The notes: generated from the sequence alone by a model not told the origin. A DNA stretch of 64,000 bases from an uncultured Clostridia bacterium (GCA_947644595.1 CANSAE010000001.1:257605-321604); one strand, 5' to 3'. Numbered from the stretch's first letter, positions 6,082 through 13,707 are shown. Numbers and translations are program-made.

Positions 6082-6259
6082 AATCGTGTTTTCCTTCATA
6101 CGCTCGTTTCAAGTCTGCGGCCCCATACATAAACATAAGGGACGGGGAAGCAACCCCCAAAACGGCGTTTATGAACGTCCGGTATGCTATGAACGTGTTA
6201 CCCCGCTTTCTGATCCAGAAGGCGGGTCTTCCGCTTTCCAGCCTGATCCGCTTTAGCAC
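6080..6259 (-). CDS. Small hypothetical phage protein
   Basis: A 59-residue protein from a GTG at 6259 that has a strong AAGGAGG site 8 nt upstream. A longer in-frame reading to 6319 would overlap the next gene by about 120 nt. The sequence is basic at the N-terminus, with a mildly hydrophobic segment (FINAVLGVASPSLMFMYGAA) that could be a membrane-associated helix. No family recognised. Confidence 0.5.
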   Translation of the reverse strand: MLKRIRLESGRPAFWIRKRGNTFIAYRTFINAVLGVASPSLMFMYGAADLKRAYEGKHD

Positions 6260-6356
6260 TCTGCGTGCCTCCTTCCTGTCCGGTTTTGTCGGTGCAATCG
6301 CACCTTTCGCCATAGTCAAGGTGACTTCCGCACCACGGGCAAACCTTGAATTTCAT
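6198..6356 (-). CDS. Small zinc-knuckle phage protein
   Basis: A 52-residue protein: MKFKVCPWCGSHLDYGERCDC gives a four-Cys zinc ribbon, followed by a basic low-complexity tail. The ATG at 6356 overlaps the stop of the upstream gene (ATGA). Such CPxCG...CDC proteins are frequent between replication genes in phages of Clostridia, with unknown function. It overlaps the following gene by 62 nt. Confidence 0.6.
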   Translation of the reverse strand: MKFKVCPWCGSHLDYGERCDCTDKTGQEGGTQSAKADQAGKRKTRLLDQKAG

Positions 6357-6559
6357 TTTTTCACCGCCTTTCGCATTACCAGCCGCCGCAACCCATCCGC
6401 GCAAAGCGTCAAGCCGTGTTCCCTCTGGTAAGCGCGGCGGCGGTCTGCAACGGGCCTGTTCCATCCGCATTCAGGGCATTCCGAAGGCTTGCACTTCCGC
6501 GAAGCGTCCGGATCAATCCCAAGCAGGCAGTTAAACGGCGGCTTTTTCTCTTCGCTCAT
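6353..6559 (-). CDS. Small Cys-containing hypothetical phage protein
   Basis: A 68-residue protein with FNCLLG, KCKPSECPECGWN (three Cys in a possible half knuckle) and a basic C-terminal helix. The start at 6559 lies inside the 3' end of the methylase gene, with GGCGGTG upstream. Function unknown. Confidence 0.6.
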   Translation of the reverse strand: MSEEKKPPFNCLLGIDPDASRKCKPSECPECGWNRPVADRRRAYQREHGLTLCADGLRRLVMRKAVKK

Positions 6560-7011
6560 TCCGCACCGCCTCCCCGTTATAAATTACCAGCATAGAAGGG
6601 AAGGGCGCGGGATCGGCGGCGTTGCCGTCTTCGTCCGTGAAGCGAAGCCGCCCGCGGATAAAGCGCACTTCCGCTTTGTGGTAAATGAATTCGTGAAAAT
6701 AGGTTGTGTCTGTCCGCGCCGGAATAAGAAGCACGATCGGCGTTCCGGCCTGCGCCTCTTCGTATGCCTTCCGAACCCATTTGCCGATTTCCCGCCCATA
6801 CGGGGGATTGCAAAATACTGTACCCCCCCCCCGCAACCTTCCAAGAGGATTTAAGCCCGTCCGTTTCCGGCGTGAAATACTGCGGGCATTTTGCCGTTTT
6901 ATCCGTGGCCGCCGCGTCCAGCGTGAAGGAAAATTCTTCGTTCAGCTTGTCGAAGAAGTCTTGCGGCGTACACCAGCACATATTTTTTGAAGACAACAAA
7001 GCCTTGTTCAT
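6531..7011 (-). pseudogene. dam: Dam-type DNA N6-adenine methyltransferase, frameshifted at a 10-G run
   Basis: The N-terminal part (from ATG 7011, overlapping the upstream stop) has WCTPQDFFDKLNEEFSF and LDAAATDKTAKCPQYF; the C-terminal part in another frame has VFCNPPYGREIGKWVRKA (the NPPY catalytic motif) and LLIPARTDTTYFHEF. Together they make one phage Dam-type methylase of about 160 residues. The frames part at a run of ten G on the minus strand (6823-6832). Nine G would restore a single reading frame through WKVAGGG to TVFCNPPY. This may be a phase-variable switch, a fixed mutation or a homopolymer sequencing error; the sequence alone cannot decide. Confidence 0.82.
6823..6832 (-). repeat. 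Homopolymer G10 tract inside the dam gene
   Basis: Ten consecutive C on the plus strand (G on the coding strand). With 9 or 12 the two halves of the methylase are in frame; with 10 they are not. Runs this long are rare elsewhere in the window. Confidence 0.95.
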
Positions 7012-7289
7012 GCGCCCGCCCTCGCTTTCTGCAACTCTTTGTTCAGGCAATCCACCCGCCGCCGCAAGGCGCGGTTTTCCTCATTCGCCTTTATCAACTC
7101 TGCCGCCAGCTTGTCCGCTGTGTCTGTGCGGCTATAATCAAGCGGGCGCACAACCTCGCAAAGATAGGCACGCTTTCCACCTTCAAAATTGCTTCCGGTG
7201 TCTTGCGCCTGCAATATCACTTCCGAAGTGTCCCGTATACCTTCCAGCGAAAGCAGGACGAACCGCGAAGCATTATGCGTTTTAACCAT
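7008..7289 (-). CDS. Hypothetical phage protein with C-terminal coiled coil
   Basis: A 93-residue protein from the ATG at 7289, which overlaps the end of the upstream gene by 8 nt. The C-terminal half (DKLAAELIKANEENRALRRRVDCLNKELQKA) has a heptad pattern of a coiled coil, so it is probably oligomeric. The N-terminal half is a short alpha/beta stretch with no known family. Its stop overlaps the methylase start (ATGA), which ties it to the methylase in translation. Confidence 0.6.
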   Translation of the reverse strand: MVKTHNASRFVLLSLEGIRDTSEVILQAQDTGSNFEGGKRAYLCEVVRPLDYSRTDTADKLAAELIKANEENRALRRRVDCLNKELQKARAGA

Positions 7290-7959
7290 CTTCGCCCGCC
7301 TCCCCTTCATCTTCCAGCACTTCCCCCGTGGACGTGTCCACGTTGAAGGTGCATTGCGCCGGATCGCCTGCCGCTTCGTGGGCGGCGGCCCGTTCCTCTT
7401 CCTGCCGCCGAAGATCAAGGGTAAAGGCACAATCACGCGCCGGCCGTTGCAGGCGTTCCACAAACCCCGCTGTGATAACGTCATAGGGCATAATCACCGC
7501 TTGAAGCAGGAAGCCCGCCTTTGCCACAATGTACGGCGTTCCCTGCGGCGTGAAGCGTTCGTATAGCTCCAACACGTCCAGCACGTCCGACACGGGCGAC
7601 AAATAGCGGCTTTGAATGAATACCAGCCCCCGCCGCGTCTGCAACGGCTTCAACGTGTGTCCGCTGAAAATGATTGAAAGGTTGTCCCGCTCAATCATCT
7701 TTTCGTTTGCGTCCGTGTCTTCAAAGTTGATCCCTTCCGGAACGTCCCGCACCCGTACAAACCAGTCTTCGCGCTGTTTTTCCGGCACGTCAAAGATCGT
7801 CAAAATGCTTTCTTCGTCCAGCTCCGGAAGGCCGGAAACGGGATATGCTGTCATTCCGTCGCCTATGTACTGTTGCAACGTCCCGCCGCTTTCGTGGCGG
7901 TTGAATAAAACAACCTGTTTCCCTTTCTTGCAGATCTCGGCAATGCTCTTGATCTTCAT
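7282..7959 (-). CDS. Hypothetical phage protein
   Basis: A 225-residue soluble protein with an acidic C-terminus (EVLEDEGEAGEDG). No catalytic motif was recognised. The N-terminal MKIKSIAEICKKGKQVVLFNRHESGGTLQQYIGD looks like a compact alpha/beta domain, and the middle part is regular. It overlaps both neighbours by 4-8 nt, so it is stably embedded in the operon. Function unknown. Confidence 0.65.
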   Translation of the reverse strand: MKIKSIAEICKKGKQVVLFNRHESGGTLQQYIGDGMTAYPVSGLPELDEESILTIFDVPEKQREDWFVRVRDVPEGINFEDTDANEKMIERDNLSIIFSGHTLKPLQTRRGLVFIQSRYLSPVSDVLDVLELYERFTPQGTPYIVAKAGFLLQAVIMPYDVITAGFVERLQRPARDCAFTLDLRRQEEERAAAHEAAGDPAQCTFNVDTSTGEVLEDEGEAGEDG

Positions 7960-8312
7960 GCGTCGCCGCCTCCTTCCTTTTCAAAGAAGAATGTAACTGG
8001 ATCGTTGTTCTCCGTAATGCGCCCATGCCGCAACGCAAGTTTATAGATATACACGCCTTCCAGAAGCCTTTTTGTCAGTAAACCGATCTGTTCACGGAAT
8101 TTTTCAACGGTAAGCGTATGTTTGTAGTGATTGCATATCCGGCAAGCAGGCATATAGTTTTCCATACTGTCCGCGCCGCCCAATGCAAGCGGTTCCATGT
8201 GTTCCACTTGCATTTCCTTGTACGTGATCGGCTGTCCGCAATAGGCGCATTTCCCGCCGAATTTCTCATAAACCCGCTTTCTTTCTGCTGTTGAAATAGG
8301 TTTCCGCTTCAT
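7956..8312 (-). CDS. HNH endonuclease
   Basis: A 118-residue protein with the HNH core: CAYCGQPI near residue 25, VEHMEPLALGGAD near 41 (His-containing beta-beta-alpha motif), and the second Cys pair with Asn and His in MPACRICNHYKHT near 60-72. Phage HNH proteins nick or cut DNA in packaging, homing or host-DNA breakdown; the position far from the terminase favours a general or homing-type role. ATG 8312 overlaps the stop of the preceding gene (ATGA). Confidence 0.85.
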   Translation of the reverse strand: MKRKPISTAERKRVYEKFGGKCAYCGQPITYKEMQVEHMEPLALGGADSMENYMPACRICNHYKHTLTVEKFREQIGLLTKRLLEGVYIYKLALRHGRITENNDPVTFFFEKEGGGDA

Positions 8313-8503
8313 ACGCCGCCCCCTTCCGTCTTCTCCCGCTCCATCTGCACCGTCGCCCGCGGCGCACCGCAATTCGGGCAGTAATTGAATTGTTCATGCG
8401 GCGGGAAGCGATAAGAACCCCCGGCGTTTGCAATGCGCGCGCCGTACTTGTCCACTTCACACTTTGCCGCTCCAAAATCGAATTTCCGGCAAAAATCACA
8501 CAT
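8309..8503 (-). CDS. Small zinc-ribbon phage protein
   Basis: A 64-residue protein starting MCDFCRKFDFGAAKCE, with a second pair FNYCPNCGAPR, so a four-Cys zinc ribbon spread over the protein. The ATG at 8503 has GGGGGTG upstream; the longer frame to 8584 is not needed. Common type of phage protein, function unknown. Confidence 0.65.
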   Translation of the reverse strand: MCDFCRKFDFGAAKCEVDKYGARIANAGGSYRFPPHEQFNYCPNCGAPRATVQMEREKTEGGGV

Positions 8504-8514
8504 ACGCGCACCCC

Positions 8515-8817
8515 CTAATACTTCCCGAAGACGCGCACGGCGTTTTCCTTCGGGAAGGCCCGCACGACGGCGGTTGTGATCCACGATACCCGCAAGAAGT
8601 CCCGCGCGGCCTTCTTTGCCAGCCGCCAGATCATGCGCGCTTCGTAGCCGCCGAAGCTGTCAACCGCCGAAAGCGGATATTCGCATACCAGTATAAGCCG
8701 CCCGCCTTTCCGGTTCCGGCGTTCCTTCATGTACTCTTTGTTGCCTTCCTTACACTTGATAATTTCCAGCGGGGTGGGGAAGGCCCAGCCGCCGCCCTGC
8801 TTGTCCTGCTTTGCCAT
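8515..8817 (-). CDS. Hypothetical phage protein (sRNA-box gene)
   Basis: A 100-residue basic protein (GGWAFPTPLEIIKC, then RRNRKGGRLILVCEYPLSAV and a helix-rich C-terminus). No family recognised. Its start codon at 8817 is directly preceded by the repeated box GAAAGGAGCTATTCA plus AACT, giving a 14-bp perfect match with the 5' end of the candidate sRNA. Confidence 0.6.
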   Translation of the reverse strand: MAKQDKQGGGWAFPTPLEIIKCKEGNKEYMKERRNRKGGRLILVCEYPLSAVDSFGGYEARMIWRLAKKAARDFLRVSWITTAVVRAFPKENAVRVFGKY

Positions 8818-8821
8818 AGTT

Positions 8822-8836
8822 TGAATAGCTCCTTTC
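8822..8836 (-). promoter_or_regulatory. Repeated ribosome-binding box, copy 3
   Basis: GAAAGGAGCTATTCA followed by AACT and ATG. With the next bases it gives a perfect 14-bp complement to the sRNA 5' end (3329-3342). Confidence 0.82.
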
Positions 8837-8838
8837 CG

Positions 8839-9447
8839 TCAACTGCTGTATGGGTTTGGTAACGTCCAATCCCAAAACGTGCCGCCCGTGAATTCCGTGC
8901 GGAAATAGTTTCGTTCCCCGTCGCCCGTAAAGAAGAAGTATTCCGCGGGAAGAACGCGGCCCACGTCGCCGCCCTCCCGCCGCTCCCGCTCCCATCGTGT
9001 CAGAACGTCCGCGGCAATCGCTTTTAACTCTTCCGTGGCCGGATAGTCCGGCGAATATCCCGCGAATTGTGAAGGCTCTGTTACCACCCCGGCCACCGTG
9101 TCCGGCCAGCGCGCCGCGTCAACACGGTTCAGCACGCACCACACAACCGCCGCTTTTTCCATGTCCGAAGGCACGCCGCGGGCTTCGCCCCATAGCACCC
9201 GCGCCAGCATTTCAACTTCCGCTTCGTCCGGCACATAGGGCGCGGGCGTTTCAGCCGCCGAAGGCGGGGGAGTTATCAACGCCGCGTCGGTGGAAATGGT
9301 GAATTCCGGAAGCGGCGGGGCGGCGGCCTCCGGCCTTCTGGACGTGGCCGCCATGCCGAAGAACGAAAGCACCACCACCGCCGCCAGCAATGCAAGGGGA
9401 AGGGAAAAGCGTTTGCGGCGGGCGTGCCGCCTTACGTCCTGTTCCAT
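8839..9447 (-). CDS. Membrane-anchored SleB-like cell-wall hydrolase
   Basis: A 202-residue protein: basic N-terminus, one membrane segment at about residues 15-34 (LPLALLAAVVVLSFFGMAA), a Pro/Ala-rich linker, then a Hydrolase_2/SleB-type domain starting EVEMLARVLWGEARG with VVWCVLNRV and WPDTVAGVVTEPSQFAGY. The Glu in WGEARG is the expected catalytic residue for this lysozyme-like family. The anchor suggests action at the outer face of the membrane. In a phage this could support lysis, or local wall opening; its place in the early operon is unusual for a lysin. Confidence 0.78.
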   Translation of the reverse strand: MEQDVRRHARRKRFSLPLALLAAVVVLSFFGMAATSRRPEAAAPPLPEFTISTDAALITPPPSAAETPAPYVPDEAEVEMLARVLWGEARGVPSDMEKAAVVWCVLNRVDAARWPDTVAGVVTEPSQFAGYSPDYPATEELKAIAADVLTRWERERREGGDVGRVLPAEYFFFTGDGERNYFRTEFTGGTFWDWTLPNPYSS

Positions 9448-9872
9448 ATCTTTTCAACCTCCGCGTGGCACACGTCCGGCCCGTTGGTGTCGATCCAGTC
9501 TTGCAGGGCTTCCCGCCGATCCTTCCGCAAGCGGTCTTCTTCGGCCTTGAAGTCTTGTTGCAGGGTTTCCGGATCGTGAAGCTGGAAGGCGCGCCCGTAG
9601 CCGTTCAAAGATACTTCAATCAGAATGCACCCCGTCCCGCCGTTTGTGTCCGGCGCGATCCGCACGCGCATATTGCCAAGCCGCATTATGTAGTAGTCCG
9701 GCAATGCGTCTTCTTCCCGTTGAAGGCCCTTCGCCGTGCCGAATTCCTGCAAGGCCAATTCCCGCGCCTTCTTCAAGGTCAGCTTCACGCCGCCGCGCAA
9801 CGGGCTTTTTCGGTGTTCCCGCTTGAAAATCGCCGCTTGCGCTTCGGCGGTTGTCTTTTGTTTCCTTGCCAT
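9432..9872 (-). CDS. Hypothetical phage protein (sRNA-box gene)
   Basis: A 146-residue protein: basic N-terminal 40 residues, a central beta-rich part (DYYIMRLGNMRVRIAPDTNG, CILIEVSLNGYGRAFQLHD) and a helical C-terminus (LQQDFKAEEDRLRKDRREALQDWI). No family recognised. The start at 9872 has the repeated ribosome-binding box, and the gene overlaps the SleB-like hydrolase by 16 nt, so repression here could also reduce the hydrolase through coupling. Confidence 0.6.
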   Translation of the reverse strand: MARKQKTTAEAQAAIFKREHRKSPLRGGVKLTLKKARELALQEFGTAKGLQREEDALPDYYIMRLGNMRVRIAPDTNGGTGCILIEVSLNGYGRAFQLHDPETLQQDFKAEEDRLRKDRREALQDWIDTNGPDVCHAEVEKIWNRT

Positions 9873-9876
9873 AGTT

Positions 9877-9891
9877 TGAATAGCTCCTTTC
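9877..9891 (-). promoter_or_regulatory. Repeated ribosome-binding box, copy 4
   Basis: GAAAGGAGCTATTCA followed by AACT and ATG 9872; perfect 14-bp complement to the sRNA 5' end. Confidence 0.82.
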
Positions 9892-9905
9892 CTGCCGCCG
9901 ATCGT

Positions 9906-10730
9906 CTACCCGTCATAGCACCCACACGGCGCGCCGCAAATGCACCCGCCCGCGGTTTCAGGGAATAGATCAAAAAGTGTAATCTGCGCTTCTTCGTATT
10001 CCTTCGCCCGTATAAATTCGGCGTGGTAACTTTCCCACGACCATTTACGCCCAAGCCCTTTTACTGTTATAAGGCTTTCCGCGGCGTTGCGTTCCATATC
10101 AACCGCCCGTTGAAACAATTCCGGGTATTTTGTCCATAGCTCTTCAATTTCCTTCTTCTTCATGGAAGGGCAGAAGAAGCAAGAACTTTTCCCCGGCTTC
10201 GGAAGCCCTGCCCGCTCGATCACGCGTACACATTCCGCACGATCCCACCCCCACACGTAAAGCGGATAGTGATTTTCATATTTTTTGTTTGCTTCATCTG
10301 CTACCGCCGCGTGTTGAACGCGTCGCGTTTCCCCTGCGTCGTAACCTATGTATTTATGCACGCGCCGTCCGGCCTTCCATTCCGCTTTGCACCGTGGATC
10401 GTGATTGCAGAACTTTTCTTGTGTTCCGATTTTGTGCTTTAGTGAACACTTTTTGAAGCCATAGGCGATTGAAGGCAAGGTGCAAGATCGCAAGCATTCT
10501 TCTTCCAGCGTCAAGCGGTTTCCGTCTTTGTCTGTATAGAAAACCGTCGTTATTTCCGGAAATCCGTGTTTCTTCAACCACTCATTGAAAATTGCTATGT
10601 ATTCGTATGTGTGCGGCTGTTCGCCGCCTGTGTCGGCAAACGTGATTAAATCAATCGGTATCTTGTGAAGATACATTCCGATAATCATTGCGGTGCTGTT
10701 CGTGCCGCCGCCGAAAGAAACAATATTCAC
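9906..10730 (-). CDS. PAPS-reductase-like adenine nucleotide alpha-hydrolase family protein
   Basis: A 274-residue protein starting VNIVSFGGGTNSTAMI, which is the SGGxxS-type PP-loop that binds ATP, followed by LITFADTGGE (a hallmark of PAPS reductase-like proteins) and several Cys clusters (CLRSC, KKCSLKHK, SCFFCPS) that could hold a metal or Fe-S cluster. Phage members resemble DndC/CysH-type enzymes and might take part in sulfur transfer to nucleic acid or in nucleotide activation; the substrate is unknown. The GTG at 10730 overlaps the upstream stop and has AAGGAGG upstream. Confidence 0.8.
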   Translation of the reverse strand: MNIVSFGGGTNSTAMIIGMYLHKIPIDLITFADTGGEQPHTYEYIAIFNEWLKKHGFPEITTVFYTDKDGNRLTLEEECLRSCTLPSIAYGFKKCSLKHKIGTQEKFCNHDPRCKAEWKAGRRVHKYIGYDAGETRRVQHAAVADEANKKYENHYPLYVWGWDRAECVRVIERAGLPKPGKSSCFFCPSMKKKEIEELWTKYPELFQRAVDMERNAAESLITVKGLGRKWSWESYHAEFIRAKEYEEAQITLFDLFPETAGGCICGAPCGCYDG

Positions 10731-10999
10731 GGTTGCGCCTCCTTGTCCTGCCGCTTGCGCCGGAAGTCCCCAGCGTTCGGGCAAGTCTTCCAATGCGGCA
10801 CGAAAGCAACGGAAAGATCGCGGCTTTCCTCTTCCGGACGGGCAACACGTCCGACGATTACCGCCCCTTCGTCCGTTACAAAGCGATCATTCCCGCCGCC
10901 TTCAATCACAAAGACGGGCGCGGGATCAACGGGCATATTCTTTCCGGCTATTGTTCTGATCCAGTCGATTTCATGCCCGCACCCCCGGCAAATGCTCAT
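10727..10999 (-). CDS. Small zinc-knuckle phage protein
   Basis: A 90-residue protein: MSICRGCGHEIDWIRTIAGKNMPVDP at the start (CxxC plus a conserved GK-MPVDP turn) and HWKTCPNAGDFRRKRQ at the end (His and Cys as further ligands). This arrangement is common in phages of Firmicutes, function unknown. ATG 10999 overlaps the upstream stop codon (ATGA). Confidence 0.7.
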   Translation of the reverse strand: MSICRGCGHEIDWIRTIAGKNMPVDPAPVFVIEGGGNDRFVTDEGAVIVGRVARPEEESRDLSVAFVPHWKTCPNAGDFRRKRQDKEAQP

Positions 11000-11217
11000 T
11001 CTGAACGCCCCCGTTCCTCTGTGGCCGCCTGCGCCAGCCACCACGCCGGATTATTCCGGCACGCCTCATTCGGGCAAGCGTCGCAATCTGTGGCGGCGCA
11101 CCCCGCGCAATACTGCTTTTGGAAAGCCCAATCCCACGGGGCTTCTATTACGGGCAATTCCCGAAGGAAAGCCGCCAACGCCTGCGGGCTTTGTGTGATC
11201 CGTTCATACTCTGTCAC
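10996..11217 (-). CDS. Cys-rich hypothetical phage protein
   Basis: A 73-residue protein with CAGCAATDCDACPNEAC, five Cys in 17 residues, likely one zinc or Fe-S knuckle. GTG start at 11217 with GGGAGG 8 nt upstream. No family recognised. Confidence 0.6.
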   Translation of the reverse strand: MTEYERITQSPQALAAFLRELPVIEAPWDWAFQKQYCAGCAATDCDACPNEACRNNPAWWLAQAATEERGRSE

Positions 11218-11221
11218 GGTC

Positions 11222-11485
11222 TTAACCTCCCTTCCCAGCCGTGGCCGCCGTCCGGCCCCGCCGCTTGAAATGTTCCTGAACGGTTGCTTGCGCCCGCTCT
11301 GCTTTGTAGATTTCCCTTTGCCTGCTGTCCAACTCCCCGACGTAACCGCGCTTTAACTCGTTGTAGATCGTCGCCGTATGCACGCCCAGCCGCGCGGCAA
11401 TTTCAAGCGGGCGATCCCCGCGGGCGTGCCACGCCTCGATTTTCTGCCGATCTTCAAACGTCAGGTATTTATACTTTCCCGCCAT
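11222..11485 (-). CDS. Helix-turn-helix DNA-binding phage protein
   Basis: An 87-residue protein. YLTFEDRQKIEAWHARGDRPLEIAARLGVHTATIYNELKRG matches the N-terminal HTH of IS30-type transposases (HTH_38-like), but the protein ends soon after with a basic tail, so it is a stand-alone DNA-binding protein and not a transposase. It is the first gene of the leftward operon (AAAGGGGTG ribosome-binding site), a good place for an operon regulator. Confidence 0.7.
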   Translation of the reverse strand: MAGKYKYLTFEDRQKIEAWHARGDRPLEIAARLGVHTATIYNELKRGYVGELDSRQREIYKAERAQATVQEHFKRRGRTAATAGKGG

Positions 11486-11531
11486 GCTTTCACCCCTTTG
11501 TTGACATTTTCCGCGCTTTATGGTAAAAAAA

Positions 11532-11588
11532 TAAATGCGGAAGAACTTTCCTGCCCCGTTTTTGGGGCTTCGTGTTCTTTCGCATTTA
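11532..11588. terminator. Nested inverted repeat, possible terminator or boundary element
   Basis: TAAATGCGGAAGAAC (11532-11546) pairs with GTTCTTTCGCATTTA (11574-11588) with one G-T wobble; inside it GCCCC-GTTTTT-GGGGC forms a second hairpin. A plus-strand TTGACA (11501) with TAAAAA (11524) lies 17 nt apart just upstream, so a short plus-strand RNA is possible. The lack of a long T-tract leaves terminator function uncertain. Confidence 0.4.
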
Positions 11589-11630
11589 ATATTACAACCT
11601 ACGGAAACCTATTTTGGATAAAAAATTCTA

Positions 11631-11658
11631 TTGACATTTTTCGTGTAAATGTTATTCT
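11631..11658 (+). promoter_or_regulatory. Promoter of the pot operon
   Basis: -35 TTGACA (11631-11636), 16-nt spacer, -10 TATTCT (11653-11658), then GAGGAGGAGG before the potA ATG at 11688. Confidence 0.7.
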
Positions 11659-11687
11659 ATTCGTAATACAAAGAGAGGAGGAGGATA

Positions 11688-12836
11688 ATGTCAAAAGAAC
11701 TCATTCGTCTCGCCGATTGTGGTATGAGATTCGACGGCGAGACGGTACTTCATGACATCAATCTCTACATCAATGACAGTGAATTCCTGACGCTTTTAGG
11801 CCCATCCGGATGCGGTAAGACCACCACGCTGAAAATCATCGGCGGGTTTTTGACGCCCACTCACGGCGATGTGCTCTTTGACGGTGTGCGGATCAATGAT
11901 GTGCCGCCCCATCAGCGGCAGGTCAACACTGTCTTCCAGAAATATGCACTGTTCCCCCATCTGGATGTATACGACAACATCGCCTTTGGCCTGCGGATGG
12001 CCCGCCCAAAGCTGAGCCGGAAAGAAATCGATACACGCGTCATGGACATGCTGGAAGTGGTTTCTCTGAAAGGCTTCGAGCATCGGGGTGTCACGTCTCT
12101 GTCCGGCGGGCAGCAGCAGCGTGTGGCCATTGCCCGCGCCCTGGTGAATCGGCCCAAAGTATTGTTGTTGGATGAGCCGCTGGCTGCACTGGACCTTCGA
12201 TTGCGTAAGGATATGCAGCAGGAACTCAAACGTATACAGCAGCAGATGGGGATTACTTTTATCTATGTCACCCATGACCAGGAAGAGGCCCTTGCCATGT
12301 CCGACACCGTGGTTGTCATGGATTCCGGCCGTATCCAGCAAATCGGAACGCCGGAAGATATTTATAATGAACCGAAAAACGCTTTCGTCGCAGACTTCAT
12401 CGGCGAAAGCAATATTGTGGACGGCTTCATGCGCTCAGACTTCCAGGTGGAAGTCAACGGCCGGCGCTTTGATTGTCTGGATAAGGGCTTTTCCGTGAAC
12501 GAGCCTGTGGATGTGGTCATCCGGCCGGAGGATATCGACATCGTATCCCCTGAACAGGGAAAGCTGGTGGGTACGGTCACCAGTGTGACCTTCAAGGGCA
12601 TGATGTACGACATGATCGTGGATTTCCGGGGCTTCAAGTGGCTCATTCAGACCACGGACCACTCCCCTGTCGGCAGCCGCATCGGCATCAAAATTGACCC
12701 CGACGGCATTCACGTTATGGCTAAGAGTGAATATTCCGGCATGTTCGGAGACTATTCCTCCTTCTCTGAGGAATATGACGAGCTGGACGATGCCAGCGTG
12801 GTGCTGGAAGAAGAGGAGAACGGGGATGAAGAATAA
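11688..12836 (+). CDS. potA: Spermidine/putrescine ABC transporter ATP-binding protein
   Basis: A 382-residue ATPase: Walker A GPSGCGKT (38-45), Q-loop near 84, signature LSGGQQQR (138-145), Walker B LLLDEP (about 159-164), and a C-terminal TOBE-type regulatory domain ([11 protein letters not shown] near 280). This is the PotA layout, and the permease pair and polyamine-type binding domain that follow support polyamine import rather than another CUT1-like substrate. First gene of a four-function, three-gene operon; it overlaps potB by 11 nt. Confidence 0.93.
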   Translation: MSKELIRLADCGMRFDGETVLHDINLYINDSEFLTLLGPSGCGKTTTLKIIGGFLTPTHGDVLFDGVRINDVPPHQRQVNTVFQKYALFPHLDVYDNIAFGLRMARPKLSRKEIDTRVMDMLEVVSLKGFEHRGVTSLSGGQQQRVAIARALVNRPKVLLLDEPLAALDLRLRKDMQQELKRIQQQMGITFIYVTHDQEEALAMSDTVVVMDSGRIQQIGTPEDIYNEPKNAFVADFIGESNIVDGFMRSDFQVEVNGRRFDCLDKGFSVNEPVDVVIRPEDIDIVSPEQGKLVGTVTSVTFKGMMYDMIVDFRGFKWLIQTTDHSPVGSRIGIKIDPDGIHVMAKSEYSGMFGDYSSFSEEYDELDDASVVLEEEENGDEE

Positions 12837-13707
12837 GCTCTCCCGGTTTTCCATCCCTTATGTGATCTGGATGGCCCTGTTCGTAGTGGCCCCCATCATT
12901 ATGGTGGTAATTTATGCGTTTTCCTCCGCGGATGGCAGATTTACTGTAGAAAATTTCCTGCAGATGAGTTCTTATGCTGTGGTATTTGCCAGGTCCTTTA
13001 AGCTGGCTCTCATTGCTACATTGATTTGCCTGCTGATCGGCTACCCGATTTCCTATTTTATTTCTAAGGAGGGCATCCGGTTTCAGCAGGTGGCCATGGT
13101 GCTCATCATGCTGCCCATGTGGATGAATTTTCTGCTGCGCACATACTCCTGGATGTCCATCTTGGAAAACAACGGCCTGCTCAACCAGTTTTTCCAGCAA
13201 ACAGGCATCATCAATCTTTACAACAGTATTGCCGCACATTTCGCTGCGGATCCAACAGCCTATGAGCCGATTGCTTTTTTTCAGATGATCGATACCCAAG
13301 GGGCTGTTGTGCTGGGCATGGTATACAACTATCTGCCATTTATGATCTTACCCATTTATTCTGTCATCGGAAAGATGGACCACTCTCTGCTGGAGGCTGC
13401 CCGCGATTTGGGCGCCAATAGTGCCAATGTATTTCGCCGGGTGATTCTGCCCTTGTCTCTTCCAGGGGTATTGTCCGGCATCACGATGGTATTCGTTCCG
13501 GCAGTGTCCACCTTTGCCATCAGCACCATGCTGGGCGGTGGAACGAAGTTGCTTTTGGGTGATTTGATCGAACAGCAATTCCTGGGCGGTTCCTATAACC
13601 CCCATTTGGGTGCTGCGATTTCCCTGGTAATGATGATCATCGTTGTTGTATGCATGCTCATTATGAACAAATTCGGTGAGGGCGAAGAACAGGCGGTGAT
13701 TCTATGA
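12826..13707 (+). CDS. potB: Spermidine/putrescine ABC transporter permease
   Basis: A 293-residue inner-membrane permease with six predicted membrane segments, starting [24 protein letters not shown], and the EAA loop ([28 protein letters not shown]) that docks on PotA. The ATG at 12826 overlaps the end of potA by 11 nt; the longer upstream reading is a shadow. It forms the channel with the PotC half of the next gene, which it overlaps by 4 nt. Confidence 0.92.
   Translation: MKNKLSRFSIPYVIWMALFVVAPIIMVVIYAFSSADGRFTVENFLQMSSYAVVFARSFKLALIATLICLLIGYPISYFISKEGIRFQQVAMVLIMLPMWMNFLLRTYSWMSILENNGLLNQFFQQTGIINLYNSIAAHFAADPTAYEPIAFFQMIDTQGAVVLGMVYNYLPFMILPIYSVIGKMDHSLLEAARDLGANSANVFRRVILPLSLPGVLSGITMVFVPAVSTFAISTMLGGGTKLLLGDLIEQQFLGGSYNPHLGAAISLVMMIIVVVCMLIMNKFGEGEEQAVIL

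Larger units (their letters stand above)
11486..11690. other. Prophage-chromosome boundary interval
   Basis: AT-rich interval between the last phage gene and potA. It holds an inverted repeat (11532-11588), two similar 13-mers TTGACATTTTCCG (11501) and TTGACATTTTTCG (11631), and the potA promoter. No integrase, tRNA or clear att core is visible, so the exact junction cannot be placed. Confidence 0.5.

Noticed and set aside
11222..11485. IS30-type transposase
   Set aside because: Only the N-terminal HTH resembles IS30; there is no DDE catalytic domain and no inverted repeats flanking the gene.
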